From: Calliopsis andreniformis
Lineage: Eukaryota > Arthropoda > Insecta > Hymenoptera > Andrenidae
Assembly (NCBI RefSeq): GCF_051401765.1
Contig: NW_027480450.1
Location: 2,108,001-2,172,000, forward strand
Length of the DNA: 64,000 bases
Direction: 5' to 3'
In this document: piece by piece, positions 63,507-64,000 of the stretch
Layout: each line of letters begins with the position of its first letter
Position numbering within the stretch: position 1 is the stretch's first letter
The notes under the pieces: generated by a model
Databases searched by the model: none
Seen by the model: only the letters and a program-made list of their open reading frames with translations
What the model was told of the DNA's origin: nothing
Translations under genes and position numbers: made by a program

Positions 63507-64000
63507 TCAATAGAATATCCTGAATTCCCATGGCTCTGAACTCAATCCACAATATCCAATAATCAAATCTCAATCCTCAAAGACCAATTCTCAACACTCA
63601 ATCCTCAACACTCAGCCCTCTCTCTTCAATCCTCCATTCTCAACCCTCAATCCTCAAGCGTCAATCCTCAATCCTCAATCCTCAACCCTCAATCCTCAGT
63701 CCTCAAACCTCAATCCCGAATCCTCAATCCTGAATCCTCAATCTTCAGACCTCAGTCCTCAAAAATCAATTGTCAATCCTCAATTCTCAACAGAATATCC
63801 TAAATTCACAGTTTTCAATACTCAGTCCCCATTCTTCAATCTTCAAATCTCAATCCACAAACATCAATTCTCATCACTCAATACTCTACACTCAGTCCTC
63901 AACCTTCAATCCTCAATCCTCAATCCTCAGTCTTCAATACTCAATACTCAATCTTCAATCCTCGACCCTCAATTCTCAATCCTCAATACTCAATCCACAA
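63507..64000 (+). repeat. 1.58-kb higher-order unit, copy 3 (cut by the window end)
   Basis: Begins with the B block at 63,507 and A' at 63,789 and follows copy 2 to base 64,000, including CCACAA at the very end, which matches the TCCACAATCGTC of the other two copies. The array therefore continues beyond the window. Confidence 0.85.

Larger units (their letters stand above)
1..64000 (+). repeat. Heptamer satellite array, consensus TCAATCC, spanning the whole window
   Basis: Every part of the window parses into 7-bp units close to TCAATCC, all in one orientation, with rare 6-bp (TCGTCC, TCATCC) and 8-bp units. Frequent variants are TCAATAC, TCAATCT, TCAATTC, TCAGTCC, TCAACCC, TCAAACC, TCAGCCC, TGAATCC and ACAATCC. 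Perfect runs are short (9 units at 2,237-2,299 is among the longest), so the array is degenerate but keeps its register. The + strand is nearly G-free: 1,021-1,080 has no G, and even a diverged stretch such as 18,241-18,300 has four. No transposon, unique-sequence island or inversion is visible. Short heptamer arrays are known between bacterial genes, and heptamer satellites are known in eukaryotes such as Drosophila virilis. The size and the nested HORs favour a eukaryotic satellite; that is inference. Confidence 0.97.

Noticed and set aside
60638..63523. Paired 434-444-codon frames at 60,638-61,972 and 62,219-63,523
   Set aside because: Both follow the 1.58-kb unit and terminate at the B block core (AATAGAATATCCTGA). 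They are by-products of repeat structure.
1..64000. Genes on the reverse strand
   Set aside because: The reverse consensus places TGA every 21 nt in all frames, and I saw no stretch with enough altered units to open a long reverse frame.
1..64000. Telomere array
   Set aside because: The G-rich strand GGATTGA is telomere-like in strand bias and length, but it is not TTAGGG, TTTAGGG or another telomere unit I know, and the degeneracy and HOR structure do not fit telomerase-made DNA. A subtelomeric location remains possible.
1..64000. CRISPR array
   Set aside because: There is no alternation of a constant 20-40 bp repeat with unrelated spacers. The spacing between blocks is itself heptamer repeat, and no cas gene is present.
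1..64000. Bacterial short tandem heptamer repeats such as those of cyanobacteria
   Set aside because: Those arrays are short and lie between genes. Here more than 64 kb carries no gene at all and has kb-scale HORs.

Overview
The whole 64 kb window is one continuous satellite DNA array. I find no gene, RNA gene, mobile element or CRISPR array in it. The basic unit is a 7-bp motif, consensus TCAATCC on the + strand (GGATTGA on the other). Common variants are TCAATAC, TCAATCT, TCAATTC, TCAGTCC, TCAACCC, TCAAACC and TGAATCC. All copies point the same way from base 1 to base 64,000, and both window ends lie inside the array. The + strand is almost free of G. An unbroken array of this size with several levels of higher-order repeats (HORs) suggests eukaryotic heterochromatin (subtelomeric, pericentromeric or a satellite block). 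The species cannot be named from the sequence.

The long + strand open frames are an arithmetic effect. Because 7 mod 3 = 1, three heptamers (21 nt) read as the same stop-free peptide repeat (SILNPQS) in all three forward frames. The reverse consensus carries a TGA every 21 nt in every frame. None of these frames is annotated as a gene.

Layout. (1) 1-7,460: degenerate heptamers with diverged 'A' blocks about 1.5 kb apart and several small local duplications. (2) 7,461-10,524: transition zone where the other block types (A', B, C) appear. (3) 10,525-17,816: two tandem copies of a 3,646-bp unit, identical wherever compared. (4) 17,817-28,954: irregular mosaic of the same blocks. (5) 28,955-36,734: two tandem copies of a 3,890-bp unit. 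(6) 36,540-57,531: a 3,029-bp unit present six times (copies a-f, one truncated). Part of zones 5 and 6 is also duplicated as an 8,353-bp super-unit (33,678-42,030 and 42,031-50,383). (7) 57,240-59,485: a 1,192-bp duplication. (8) 59,486-64,000: a transition, then 1,581/1,551-bp units running off the window end.

The diverged blocks (A, A', A'', B, C, C', D) are built almost wholly of altered heptamers in register. Nearly all share a TCAATAG-AATATCC core, so they look like fixed variant stretches of the same satellite rather than insertions. HOR boundaries are approximate because flanking sequence is also heptameric; most are good to 5-40 bp.
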